A stretch of DNA of 5,630 nucleotides, taken from XYA12-FULL-58-9 sp001798605. GTDB lineage: Bacteria > Myxococcota > XYA12-FULL-58-9. A program made the position numbers and the translations under genes. Within the stretch, counting starts at the first letter, position 1, and the number at the start of each line of letters is the position of its first letter. The stretch spans positions 1 through 5,630 of the forward strand of contig DAINMX010000330.1 of the NCBI GenBank assembly GCA_036736205.1, in the 5' to 3' direction. The notes below the pieces were generated by a model. The model worked only from the letters and a program-made list of their open reading frames with translations. It searched no databases and was not told the origin of the DNA. Below, in pieces: positions 1 to 5,561 of this stretch.

Positions 1-1069
1 TTTCCGACAAATCCGAAGCATTGCCGACCCGCATCTCTGATACACCAGCCACCTCATCTGTGGCCTGAAGTATCAAAACCACCATGGCCGTTGGTGCAAA
101 TTCCATGTCGTTGTTGATGCGAACGCTGCCGATGGGTTTCGTTGTGTCGATACCAATGCTTGCACTCACCGGCGTGCTCTCTTGGCCGTTGCCATCAGAG
201 AATTTAATATACAGTGTTTTGAAGCCGTCAGAATCAAAGGTCCAAGTTTTGCTCCTTTGAATCGCTTCCCAAGGCACATTCAAAAACGATGAATCCTCTG
301 AAACAACCATGATCGTGGCTTCTTGAGAAGCACTGACTGTCATTGAGATCTGCCGATCTGAGCTGAGCGCATCACCATTGTTCAACACCATGCTGCCGTT
401 GGGACCTGTCGATACGGTCAAAACGATATCCCCCAACTGTGTCGCCTCGCCGGATTTCACCAGCACATCATTCACTTGTAAGGGAGCATAGCCGGATTTT
501 TCAAAATACACAGAGTAGGTGCCGGCAGGGACACCCTCAAGGCTGTACGCGCCATCGGAACCGCTTGTGGCGTCCATGGATGTACCAGGAATGCTAATGG
601 AAATGCCGGTGCTGTCGAGAGCCTCAGCAAGCGTTACGACTCCGACCATGCTGCCCGTGGGCGTAATTCTCAAAGCGCCCAGGTCTGTTACCTCCCCATC
701 CTCGACCTCCACAGCAACCAAGACCGCAAGATCTGCACCCTGGGCATCGTATCGACAAATGAGCAGATATGCGCCCACCGGAACATCGGTCATTTCAAAC
801 ACACCTTGGGCATTGCTTTCAGTCTTGGTGTTTGTGCCCTCAAGTGTGCACTCAGCATTTGCGACAGGGTTTGTCTCATTCAGCGATCTGCCTGAACTTC
901 CGCTCACAAGGCTTCCACGAATGGTGCCGCGCGGAAGATTCTCCACAGGATTTGTGAAGTCAAATCCGCATGCCGAGAGTTGCAGGCACATCCATGCCAG
1001 AAACGCAGGTACCTTCATGCCAGAGGCGCAAGAATGTTTCGTTTTGTCTGTAATTTTAAGAATTTTCAT
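1..1069 (-). CDS. Surface lipoprotein with carboxypeptidase-regulatory-like and Ig-like domains, 5' part only
   Basis: This reading frame is open for 356 codons and runs off the left edge, so the C-terminus is missing. From the ATG at 1069, an n-region with several lysines and a hydrophobic stretch (VPAFLAWMCLQ) lead to a lipobox LSAC with the lipidated Cys at residue 34, followed by GFDFTNP. Residues ~47-135 and ~137-219 are two carboxypeptidase-regulatory-like beta-sandwich domains; the second has the typical pattern GSDGAYSLEGVPAGTYSV. Residues ~224-309 form a bacterial Ig-like repeat with the Trp/DG..TLYIKFSDGNGQ pattern, and a second copy begins at ~310 (DTTKPIGSVRINN). Such proteins are usually exported, lipid-anchored and displayed on the envelope, perhaps for adhesion; no enzyme motif is visible. 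I chose 1069 over the in-frame ATG at 1018 because only 1069 has a Shine-Dalgarno site; from 1018 the lipobox Cys would be residue 17. The frame has lower GC than the rest of the window. The domain calls are firm in type, the function is unknown. Confidence 0.85.
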   Translation of the reverse strand, partial: MKILKITDKTKHSCASGMKVPAFLAWMCLQLSACGFDFTNPVENLPRGTIRGSLVSGSSGRSLNETNPVANAECTLEGTNTKTESNAQGVFEMTDVPVGAYLLICRYDAQGADLAVLVAVEVEDGEVTDLGALRITPTGSMVGVVTLAEALDSTGISISIPGTSMDATSGSDGAYSLEGVPAGTYSVYFEKSGYAPLQVNDVLVKSGEATQLGDIVLTVSTGPNGSMVLNNGDALSSDRQISMTVSASQEATIMVVSEDSSFLNVPWEAIQRSKTWTFDSDGFKTLYIKFSDGNGQESTPVSASIGIDTTKPIGSVRINNDMEFAPTAMVVLILQATDEVAGVSEMRVGNASDLSE

Positions 1070-1077
1070 TAGTCGTG

Positions 1078-1082
1078 TCCTT
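1078..1082 (-). promoter_or_regulatory. Ribosome binding site deciding the start of the left-edge lipoprotein gene
   Basis: On the minus strand AAGGA lies 8 nt before the ATG at 1069. The in-frame ATG at 1018 is preceded by TTGCGCCTCTGGC with no purine-rich site. This favours the longer N-terminus, whose extra 17 residues add positive charge ahead of the hydrophobic signal core. Confidence 0.5.
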
Positions 1083-1091
1083 GCGTGGAGG

Positions 1092-1146
1092 TCACATCCA
1101 CCATTTGGGTTCCTCCGCTATACGATTCAGTATCGGCCGCTCGGCG
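1092..1146 (+). repeat. 55-bp direct repeat, left copy, ending at the N run
   Basis: This 55-bp sequence starts TCACATCCACC, ends GCTCGGCG and abuts the first N. It is identical over its full length to 1247-1301. The position of both copies directly at the gap edges points to shared contig ends, not a biological duplication. It lies just upstream of the lipoprotein gene's ribosome binding site. Confidence 0.95.
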
Positions 1147-1246
1147 NNNNNNNNNNNNNNNNNNNNNNNNNNNNNNNNNNNNNNNNNNNNNNNNNNNNNN
1201 NNNNNNNNNNNNNNNNNNNNNNNNNNNNNNNNNNNNNNNNNNNNNN
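1147..1246. other. Assembly gap, exactly 100 N
   Basis: The run is exactly 100 unknown bases, the conventional placeholder for a scaffold gap of unestimated size. Because both flanks carry the same 55 bp, the true distance could be negative (contigs overlapping by 55 bp), or the gap could hide a repeat unit. Any reading frame that crosses it is not interpretable. Confidence 0.97.
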
Positions 1247-1301
1247 TCACATCCACCATTTGGGTTCCTCCGCTATACGATTCAGTATCGGCCGCTCGGC
1301 G
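1247..1301 (+). repeat. 55-bp direct repeat, right copy, starting after the N run
   Basis: This copy is identical to 1092-1146 and begins at the first base after the gap. It is followed by GGCTTTTTGCTG. If the two copies are one, base 1302 follows 1146 directly and the spacer between ffh and the left lipoprotein start is about 375 bp. Confidence 0.95.
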
Positions 1302-1387
1302 GGCTTTTTGCTGAAAATGAACGACTCGGTCGGGAAACAACGTAAGCGTTCAGTGGGTATTTGCCCGGCTCTCGTAAGTGGCTGTAG

Positions 1388-1421
1388 ACACGGCGAATCT
1401 GGCTCCGCCAGTTCTCCGTGT
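1388..1421. repeat. Imperfect palindrome / hairpin, 14 base pairs
   Basis: The outer arms ACACGG (1388-1393) and CCGTGT (1416-1421) pair perfectly. After one C/T mismatch, GAA (1395-1397) pairs with TTC (1412-1414). Past one bulged T, CTGGC (1399-1403) pairs with GCCAG (1407-1411) around a TCC triloop. No T-run follows on either strand, so it is not a standard intrinsic terminator. Confidence 0.7.
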
Positions 1422-1427
1422 GGGGGG

Positions 1428-1500
1428 ACGGGGGGACGCAGAGGCGGCCCGCAACTTTCTGTTTTCGCAGAAGATGTCTTCCGCCGGGCGGTCCCCCCGT
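1428..1500. repeat. 73-bp nested inverted repeat with perfect 10-bp arms
   Basis: The outer arms are ACGGGGGGAC (1428-1437) and GTCCCCCCGT (1491-1500). They enclose a symmetric 5-by-5 internal loop, then GGCGG (1443-1447) pairing with CCGCC (1481-1485). Near the centre is a small hairpin, TTCTG/CAGAA around TTTTCG. The left arm is preceded by another GGGGGGAC (1422-1429), so that octamer is tandemly doubled. The form fits a REP/MITE-like element or a structured RNA; no target-site duplication is evident. Confidence 0.7.
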
Positions 1501-1525
1501 GAACAGTAGCAGAAACCATGTCCCT

Positions 1526-1561
1526 GGTTTGGCCGACTCGTGCGGGTCGGCGAATCAAACC
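1526..1561. repeat. Strong imperfect palindrome just downstream of ffh
   Basis: GGTTTG (1526-1531) pairs with CAAACC (1556-1561). GCCGACTC (1532-1539) pairs with GGGTCGGC (1544-1551), including one T-G pair, around a GTGC loop. The only irregularity is a 4-nt bulge, GAAT (1552-1555). It lies about 40 bp after the ffh stop and could help end or stabilise the ffh transcript. It lacks the T-run of an intrinsic terminator in the ffh direction. Confidence 0.65.
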
Positions 1562-1599
1562 TTCGAGCTGGGTTGGCCCGCCGCTGGGCTGGCTTATTG

Positions 1600-3276
1600 T
1601 TAGCGGCGTCGACCCTTGCGGCGCGCTTTGCGCTCAGCTTTGCGTTTGGTTCGCAGCTTCTTTTTGTCCACCGGTTTGGGTTTACCGCCGGCGGCCTGCT
1701 GCGCCTGCAAACTCGCCAAATACTCCTCTGGGGTCATGCCCGGTGGGATTGCCGCGGATGGTATGGCCACGCGACCATCGGGCATTCGTTGCACGGGTGC
1801 CCCTGGGGGCAAACCTGGAAAAGCGCCTTTCCTCTTCTTTCCTCCCGCCATCGCCCGCAGGGATTCGCCGACGTCGCCGAACATGGCGTTGGGGTCCATT
1901 CCCTTGAGCTGGCGCAGTTGCCCCAGTTGTTTGAACCCCGGCAGATTGCCGAGCATTCCTGGTGAGCTCGCGAGGTTCGCCATCACCGTGTGCATCATCT
2001 TGAAGCGGGCGACCAGGTCGGTGACTTGCTCGGGTTTGCGCCCCGAACCTTTGGCGATGCGCGCGGCGCGACTCTTGTCGATGATGTCGGGCTTGCACCG
2101 TTCCTCGGGGGTCATCGATTGGATCAGCGACTCGAGGATGACAAAGGCTTTGTCGTCGACACCACCCTCGGGCATGCCACCTTCGCCAAAGATCGGGAAC
2201 TTCTCGTAGATCTCCGAGACCGAGCCAACCTTCTGCAGCATCTTCAGCTGCTTCATGAAGTCTTCGAGGGTGAATTCGCCGCGCAAGAGCTTCTTGGTGT
2301 CCCGCTCGGCCTCTTTCTCGTCGATGACGTTCTCGAAGTCTTTCATCAAACCGACGACATCGCCCATTCCGAGGATACGGGAGGCGAGACCCTCGGGTCG
2401 GAAAGGCTCGAGCTTGTCGAGGGTTTCGCCGACGCCGAGGAACTTGATCGGCTTGCCGGTGATCTCCTTGATCGATAACGCGGCGCCGCCACGGGCGTCA
2501 CCGTCGATCTTGGTCATGATGAAGCCAGAGAGATCGAGGCGACGATTGAAGGCGCTCGCGGTGCGGACGGTGTCCTGGCCGGCCATTGAATCGCAGACGA
2601 GGAAGATTTCGTCGGGTTTGGTGCGCTTTTTAATCTCGTCGAGCTCGCCCATCATCTCATCATCGATGGCGAGGCGCCCGGCGGTGTCGAAGATCACGAC
2701 GTCCCGCTTCCTCTTTTTTGCCTCTCGCAAAGCATCTTGGCACAGCTGCGGGGGATCGAGGTCGGGCTCGGCAAATACGGGAACGCCGAGTTGCGCACCA
2801 AGTTGTTTGAGTTGTTCGATGGCTGCCGGGCGGTAGATGTCGGCGGCAACCAGCATCGGTTTGCGCCTGTCCGCGAGCAGGTGTGCGGCGAGCTTGGCAC
2901 AGGTAGTCGTCTTGCCAGTACCCTGCAGGCCGACCATCATGATGGTGGTGTAGGGACGGCGAAAAACGATGGGCACTTCCTCCACTGGGCCGAGAAGATT
3001 CTCGAGCTCGGTGTGGCAGATGAGGACAAAATGCTCCCCGGGCGAAGTCTTGAGCTTCTTTTTGCCCTTTTGGGCGTCGAGTTGTACGACCTCACCGATA
3101 GCGCGCTTCTTGACGCGGCCGAGAAAGGTCTTGACGACACCCAACTCGACATCGGCCTCGAGGAGCGAGACGCGAATCTCCCGCACCGCTTCGTCGATGT
3201 TCTCTTCTGTTAACGTCACACGGCCGGTCAACGCAGCCTTGGCGTTATTGAAACCTTTGGAGAGGATCTCCAACAT
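1600..3276 (-). CDS. ffh: Signal recognition particle protein Ffh (SRP54 GTPase)
   Basis: Ffh binds SRP RNA and the signal sequences of nascent membrane proteins, then docks with FtsY in a GTP-dependent way to deliver ribosomes to the SecYEG translocon. The 558-residue product shows the N domain (1-~100) and then the G domain. The G domain has the P-loop GLQGTGKTT (116-124), DIYRPAAIEQL (146-156), DTAGR (197-201), the SRP-typical GQDTVRTASAF (233-243), TKID (255-258) and GVGE (281-284). The M domain follows (~300-460), with the RNA-binding signature SRAARIAKGSG (402-412) and many methionines. Usual Ffh length is about 450; here a further ~80-100 residues form a Pro/Gly/Ala linker and a highly basic tail (KKKLRTKRKAERKARRKGRRR-like, 538-558). 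AGGGAG lies 9 nt before the ATG. The gene is separated by 119 bp from the upstream lipoprotein gene and probably has its own promoter. rpsP, rimM and trmD, frequent ffh neighbours, do not follow. Confidence 0.98.
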   Translation of the reverse strand: MLEILSKGFNNAKAALTGRVTLTEENIDEAVREIRVSLLEADVELGVVKTFLGRVKKRAIGEVVQLDAQKGKKKLKTSPGEHFVLICHTELENLLGPVEEVPIVFRRPYTTIMMVGLQGTGKTTTCAKLAAHLLADRRKPMLVAADIYRPAAIEQLKQLGAQLGVPVFAEPDLDPPQLCQDALREAKKRKRDVVIFDTAGRLAIDDEMMGELDEIKKRTKPDEIFLVCDSMAGQDTVRTASAFNRRLDLSGFIMTKIDGDARGGAALSIKEITGKPIKFLGVGETLDKLEPFRPEGLASRILGMGDVVGLMKDFENVIDEKEAERDTKKLLRGEFTLEDFMKQLKMLQKVGSVSEIYEKFPIFGEGGMPEGGVDDKAFVILESLIQSMTPEERCKPDIIDKSRAARIAKGSGRKPEQVTDLVARFKMMHTVMANLASSPGMLGNLPGFKQLGQLRQLKGMDPNAMFGDVGESLRAMAGGKKRKGAFPGLPPGAPVQRMPDGRVAIPSAAIPPGMTPEEYLASLQAQQAAGGKPKPVDKKKLRTKRKAERKARRKGRRR

Positions 3277-3285
3277 GATGATGCA

Positions 3286-3291
3286 CTCCCT
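3286..3291 (-). promoter_or_regulatory. Ribosome binding site of ffh
   Basis: AGGGAG on the minus strand sits 9 nt before the ATG at 3276. It supports this start, which also gives the standard Ffh N-terminus MLEILSKGF. Confidence 0.65.
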
Positions 3292-3304
3292 AAGTCAGGG
3301 CGGC

Positions 3305-3334
3305 ACCATAGACGGGGTGGGCAGGGAGTGTAAA
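3305..3334 (-). promoter_or_regulatory. Candidate sigma70-type promoter for ffh
   Basis: On the minus strand TTTACA (3329-3334; 5 of 6 to TTGACA) is followed after 18 nt by TATGGT (3305-3310; 4 of 6 to TATAAT). The expected transcript start, near 3298, would leave a leader of about 20 nt including the ribosome binding site. It is the best promoter-like pair in the 119-bp spacer, but one of the boxes is only moderate. Confidence 0.4.
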
Positions 3335-3340
3335 GCTCTA

Positions 3341-3398
3341 GGTAAGGATGGACGACAGCAGGACGTCCAGGTAGGGATCGACGACAGCAGGACGGCTA
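3341..3398. repeat. Two tandem copies of a 29-bp unit spanning a gene stop
   Basis: Units 3341-3369 and 3370-3398 match at 25 of 29 positions and share the identical 15-mer GACGACAGCAGGACG (3351-3365 and 3380-3394). A degenerate, shortened third copy (GGGATCAACCAGGACG, from 3399) lies inside the 3' end of the lipoprotein gene. The stop codon of that gene (3396-3398) falls at the edge of the second unit. The palindrome GGACGTCC (3361-3368) lies within the first unit. Confidence 0.8.
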
Positions 3399-4379
3399 GG
3401 GATCAACCAGGACGATTCGACTGGTGCCGACGTTGTCGACGATGGTGAGCGCCACCTGTTCACCGCGCGAGAGGATCCAGCCAAGCGCATGGGGACCGTC
3501 GATGCCGATTCCTTCCGCCGCGATGACACAGTCCCCGGGCTCGAGCCCTTTGACGGGCTTCGCCCCAAAACATGCGCCGGGTGGCACATCGGCGAGGCGC
3601 TTGGCCTGCGACAGTGTGATGTCGTGACGAAAATATTGCATGGCCTGCCACAACATGGCGTCTCGCTCGGGACCCGAGGTGGCATCGAGGATCTGGCGCA
3701 GAGATCTTCCGGCGTCGTCTCGTTCCAGGAGCACGGATGCTGGGTTGGGGAAAACGTCGATATCGGGGCGAGGGATGGTGGCGATACAAGAGGGACATGC
3801 TTCAAGCAAGGCGTTGAGAGCCCGTTCTAGAGCTACACTCACTGTGGGTAACTCATCATATTCGGGTCGTTCGGCGAAGGGGTCGTTCTGCTCGATGACA
3901 TGCACCTCTCCCAAAATTTGGCTCGCCATTCCGAGGAGGGTGACGTGGACATCGATGCGCCCCTGGTAGTCGTGGCCGACTCCGCCGTCGGAAGTTTCGG
4001 CTCGGCCCGTGGCTTCTGCCATGGCAACGCGTGTCTTAAGTACGATTGCGCGACGCGCATCGAATCCGAGATCCCGTCCGCGCAGGATTAGATCGGATGC
4101 GGTGAGCAGATCCGGTGATTGTGCGTCGAGAATACGAAATTGTTGGGGTGACAGGACGCGCCATGTTGTTTGTCGCCACAGGGCCGAGAGAACATCGTGG
4201 GTGCGCCGCTTTGACTCACCTGGGGCCGCGGCATAGGCGATTTCCACGGGCATCACCGCCACGACGTCAAAGGTGGAAGCGGGAGGGATCAGGCGCACCT
4301 CGAGGGTCTTCGCCGGGCATCCGGCCACGCAGATGAGGATGAGGATGAGGGCGCATTGGACAATGGATATTCTACGCAT
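3396..4379 (-). CDS. Uncharacterised lipoprotein with PDZ-like C-terminal domain
   Basis: The product has 327 residues. MRR, a hydrophobic core (ALILILICV) and the lipobox VAGC give a lipidated Cys at 21, so it is probably anchored in a membrane facing the periplasm. Residues ~37-200 start with DVVAVMPVEIAY and form an alpha/beta-looking domain that I cannot name. It loosely recalls periplasmic lipoproteins that assemble on the outer membrane. Residues ~273-326 (PVKGLEPGDCVIAAEGIGI, then GEQVALTI and RIVLVD) have the pattern of the peptide-binding half of a PDZ domain. No protease triad is visible. The frame continues upstream to 4652, but that part overlaps the membrane protein gene. I place the start at 4379 because a GGAGG site and a full lipoprotein signal begin there. 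The gene lies 20 bp after the Yip1-like gene and is likely co-transcribed. Function is unknown. Confidence 0.85.
   Translation of the reverse strand: MRRISIVQCALILILICVAGCPAKTLEVRLIPPASTFDVVAVMPVEIAYAAAPGESKRRTHDVLSALWRQTTWRVLSPQQFRILDAQSPDLLTASDLILRGRDLGFDARRAIVLKTRVAMAEATGRAETSDGGVGHDYQGRIDVHVTLLGMASQILGEVHVIEQNDPFAERPEYDELPTVSVALERALNALLEACPSCIATIPRPDIDVFPNPASVLLERDDAGRSLRQILDATSGPERDAMLWQAMQYFRHDITLSQAKRLADVPPGACFGAKPVKGLEPGDCVIAAEGIGIDGPHALGWILSRGEQVALTIVDNVGTSRIVLVDP
4332..4349. repeat. Hexanucleotide repeat (GATGAG)3 in a signal-peptide coding region
   Basis: Three perfect GATGAG units lie inside the lipoprotein gene and encode the LILILI run of its signal core. Gain or loss of a unit by slippage would keep the frame and change the core by two residues. 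Confidence 0.8.
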
Positions 4380-4382
4380 GGG

Positions 4383-4390
4383 CCTCCTCC
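4383..4390 (-). promoter_or_regulatory. Ribosome binding site fixing the start of the PDZ-like lipoprotein gene
   Basis: GGAGGAGG on the minus strand precedes the ATG at 4379; the distal GGAGG leaves a 6-nt spacer. It lies in the 20-bp gap after the Yip1-like gene stop. This strongly favours the 327-residue product over the longer open frame. Confidence 0.7.
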
Positions 4391-4399
4391 ACCTACGCG

Positions 4400-4990
4400 C
4401 TAGGTGAGAATGTAGAGCAGAATATGGGCGGTGAGCCCAACCAGCATTGACAGCAAGGCGTAACCTGCCGCGTAGGCGACGGCGATGCTGACCAACAGTG
4501 GGGTGCGCACGTCGGGGCGTACGTCGAGGACGACGAATCCGCGCTGCAGGATGAATAGACCAAAGGTGCTGACGCCGAAGATGGTAAGTCGAGCCCAAAG
4601 AGAAACCAACCAATAGTCGTCCGGGATGACAAACAGAATCGTCGCGAGCCACATTGGAACGGACGCATAGGTGGCCAGGGCAAAGCTGTGGTCGTCTTCA
4701 ATGGTCGTGTGGAATTGTCTCGCGATGGCTGGAAGGATGATGGCAAGAGACAGCCAAACTCCCAGTTGAAGGGCAAAGGTGCCGATGCCGAGGATGAATC
4801 CTGCGAGTAGGCTGTCGACAATGAGTGACCTAACAAACACCGCAATACAGTTGATGGCGGCGAGGGGCGCGACGAAAGTGACAAACAAGATGCGCGGGGC
4901 GTCGGGATCGTCGAGGCGATCGGTTAGGAACGCTTGGGTCTGACGCAGCAAGGCCCAGATTTCTCCCGGTGTGACGAACACCCATTTCAT
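4400..4990 (-). CDS. Yip1-like multi-pass membrane protein
   Basis: The 196-residue product has about five hydrophobic segments (~33-53, 60-88, 107-124, 128-149, 164-194). After a short amphipathic N-terminus (PGEIWALLRQ) it shows the order typical of bacterial Yip1-domain proteins. DDHSFALATYASVPMWLATI is the family-like central motif, followed by LFILQRGFVVLDVRPD and a final helical hairpin. In eukaryotes Yip1 proteins act in vesicle traffic; the bacterial relatives have no settled role, so only inner-membrane location can be inferred. The start ATG overlaps the stop of the preceding gene (ATGA, 4987-4990), which suggests translational coupling. Its own ribosome site is weak (GGGAG, 5002-5006, 11 nt away). 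The stop lies 20 bp before the lipoprotein gene. The family call is by pattern memory, not by a search. Confidence 0.8.
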   Translation of the reverse strand: MKWVFVTPGEIWALLRQTQAFLTDRLDDPDAPRILFVTFVAPLAAINCIAVFVRSLIVDSLLAGFILGIGTFALQLGVWLSLAIILPAIARQFHTTIEDDHSFALATYASVPMWLATILFVIPDDYWLVSLWARLTIFGVSTFGLFILQRGFVVLDVRPDVRTPLLVSIAVAYAAGYALLSMLVGLTAHILLYILT

Positions 4991-5556
4991 GATGCGCTAA
5001 GCTCCCGAAAGGCGAGTGTGGTCACCAGCAGGGTTATGGGTCCCGTAACCAAGATGCCGACGATGAGGAGACTGCCAATGAAGTTGGCAAGGGCAATCGC
5101 GAGCAACAGCAACAACACGTTGCCGAGATTGTGCCGCACCAGCGACCAAGATGACCGCAAGGACGGCCATGCCGCTTGCTCGGCGAGGGCGACGAACCAC
5201 AGGGCGAAACACCAAACCACCGCCACGACGACCCCAGGCAGCACTACAAAGATCGAGCCTATCACAACAGCGGAAGTGGTGATCAAAGCGACAAGAAACG
5301 CTGGCACGAAGGTAGGCATGCCGTCCAGCACTTCTGATACATCGACCGTTTCGTCGCGGGAGGCCCGGTCGAGCATTCTAATGTAGCCGACCATCAGAGG
5401 TGCCATGGCGAACCCGAGGGTGAGCACTCCGCCCACAATGGCGGCGAGGAAACCGAGAATGAGAGTATCTGGCTGGCGGCGGAAAACGTCCCAGGCTTTG
5501 GAGAAGAGTGCCGACAATTCGAGGTGGGTGTGGGACTGTGAGGACGAGTCTGTCAT
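4987..5556 (-). CDS. Small polytopic membrane protein of uncharacterised type
   Basis: From the ATG at 5556 the product has 189 residues. A polar, Ser/His-rich N-terminus precedes LELSALFSKAWDVFRRQPD, the amphipathic start common to DUF975/DUF2189-like membrane proteins. Hydrophobic segments follow at ~32-59, 83-106, 108-128 and 145-183. The loop SWSLVRHNLGN before the last helices also fits that group. An in-frame ATG at 5589 would add 11 residues. I prefer 5556 because GGAG lies 5 nt upstream of it, whereas 5589 has no such site and falls inside the spacer of the candidate promoter. The gene overlaps the Yip1-like gene by four bases and appears to be first in the envelope operon. No catalytic motif is visible; the role is unknown. 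Confidence 0.82.
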   Translation of the reverse strand: MTDSSSQSHTHLELSALFSKAWDVFRRQPDTLILGFLAAIVGGVLTLGFAMAPLMVGYIRMLDRASRDETVDVSEVLDGMPTFVPAFLVALITTSAVVIGSIFVVLPGVVVAVVWCFALWFVALAEQAAWPSLRSSWSLVRHNLGNVLLLLLAIALANFIGSLLIVGILVTGPITLLVTTLAFRELSAS

Positions 5557-5561
5557 GCTTG

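Larger units (their letters stand above)
1302..1599. other. Non-coding, palindrome-rich spacer downstream of ffh
   Basis: I see no convincing gene here: the open frames on either strand lack a ribosome binding site and family-like sequence, and some run into the gap. The stretch is instead rich in inverted repeats. Short hairpins occur at 1322-1332 (CGAC/GTCG) and 1339-1350 (AACG/CGTT). Three larger ones at 1388-1421, 1428-1500 and 1526-1561 are listed separately. A structured RNA, or a small repeat element inserted after ffh, would both fit. I looked for the conserved GGAA-tetraloop domain of SRP RNA, which could make sense next to ffh, and did not find it. Confidence 0.6.

Noticed and set aside
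1092..1301. The 55-bp direct repeats as a transposon target duplication or attachment site
   Set aside because: Both copies abut the N run exactly and are identical, which is better explained by the assembler's shared k-mer.
1291..1309. Intrinsic terminator (CCGC-TCG-GCGG then GCTTTTTG) on the plus strand
   Set aside because: The stem is only 4 bp with a 3-nt loop, no plus-strand gene precedes it, and the sequence starts within the duplicated contig end.
1342..1348. GTAAGCG, resembling the tip of IS66-family inverted repeats
   Set aside because: Seven bases are too few, no matching CGCTTAC end or transposase fragment is visible to the right, and no target duplication is seen.
519..1502. A plus-strand open frame of 327 codons
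   Set aside because: It runs antisense to the left lipoprotein gene and crosses the 100-N gap. Its sequence is not family-like, while the opposite strand encodes a clear lipoprotein.
1247..1558. A minus-strand open frame of 103 codons between ffh and the gap
   Set aside because: It has no ribosome binding site and a proline/arginine-rich sequence typical of chance GC-rich frames, and it lies across the palindromes.
1526..1561. Integron attC site
   Set aside because: The arms begin GGTTTG and end CAAACC, not the RYYYAAC...GTTRRRY pattern, and there is no cassette or integrase nearby.
1302..1599. SRP RNA (ffs) or a tRNA next to ffh
   Set aside because: The conserved SRP RNA core around the GGAA tetraloop is absent on both strands. 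A GTTTGATTC stretch (minus strand, about 1551-1559) resembles a tRNA T-loop, but its flanks do not form a T-stem or cloverleaf.
1990..2478. Long plus-strand open frames opposite ffh
   Set aside because: They are shadows of the strongly conserved Ffh coding sequence.
4380..4652. N-terminal extension of the PDZ-like lipoprotein by 91 residues
   Set aside because: This part is the Yip1-like gene read in another frame. A strong ribosome site and a complete lipoprotein signal start at 4379.
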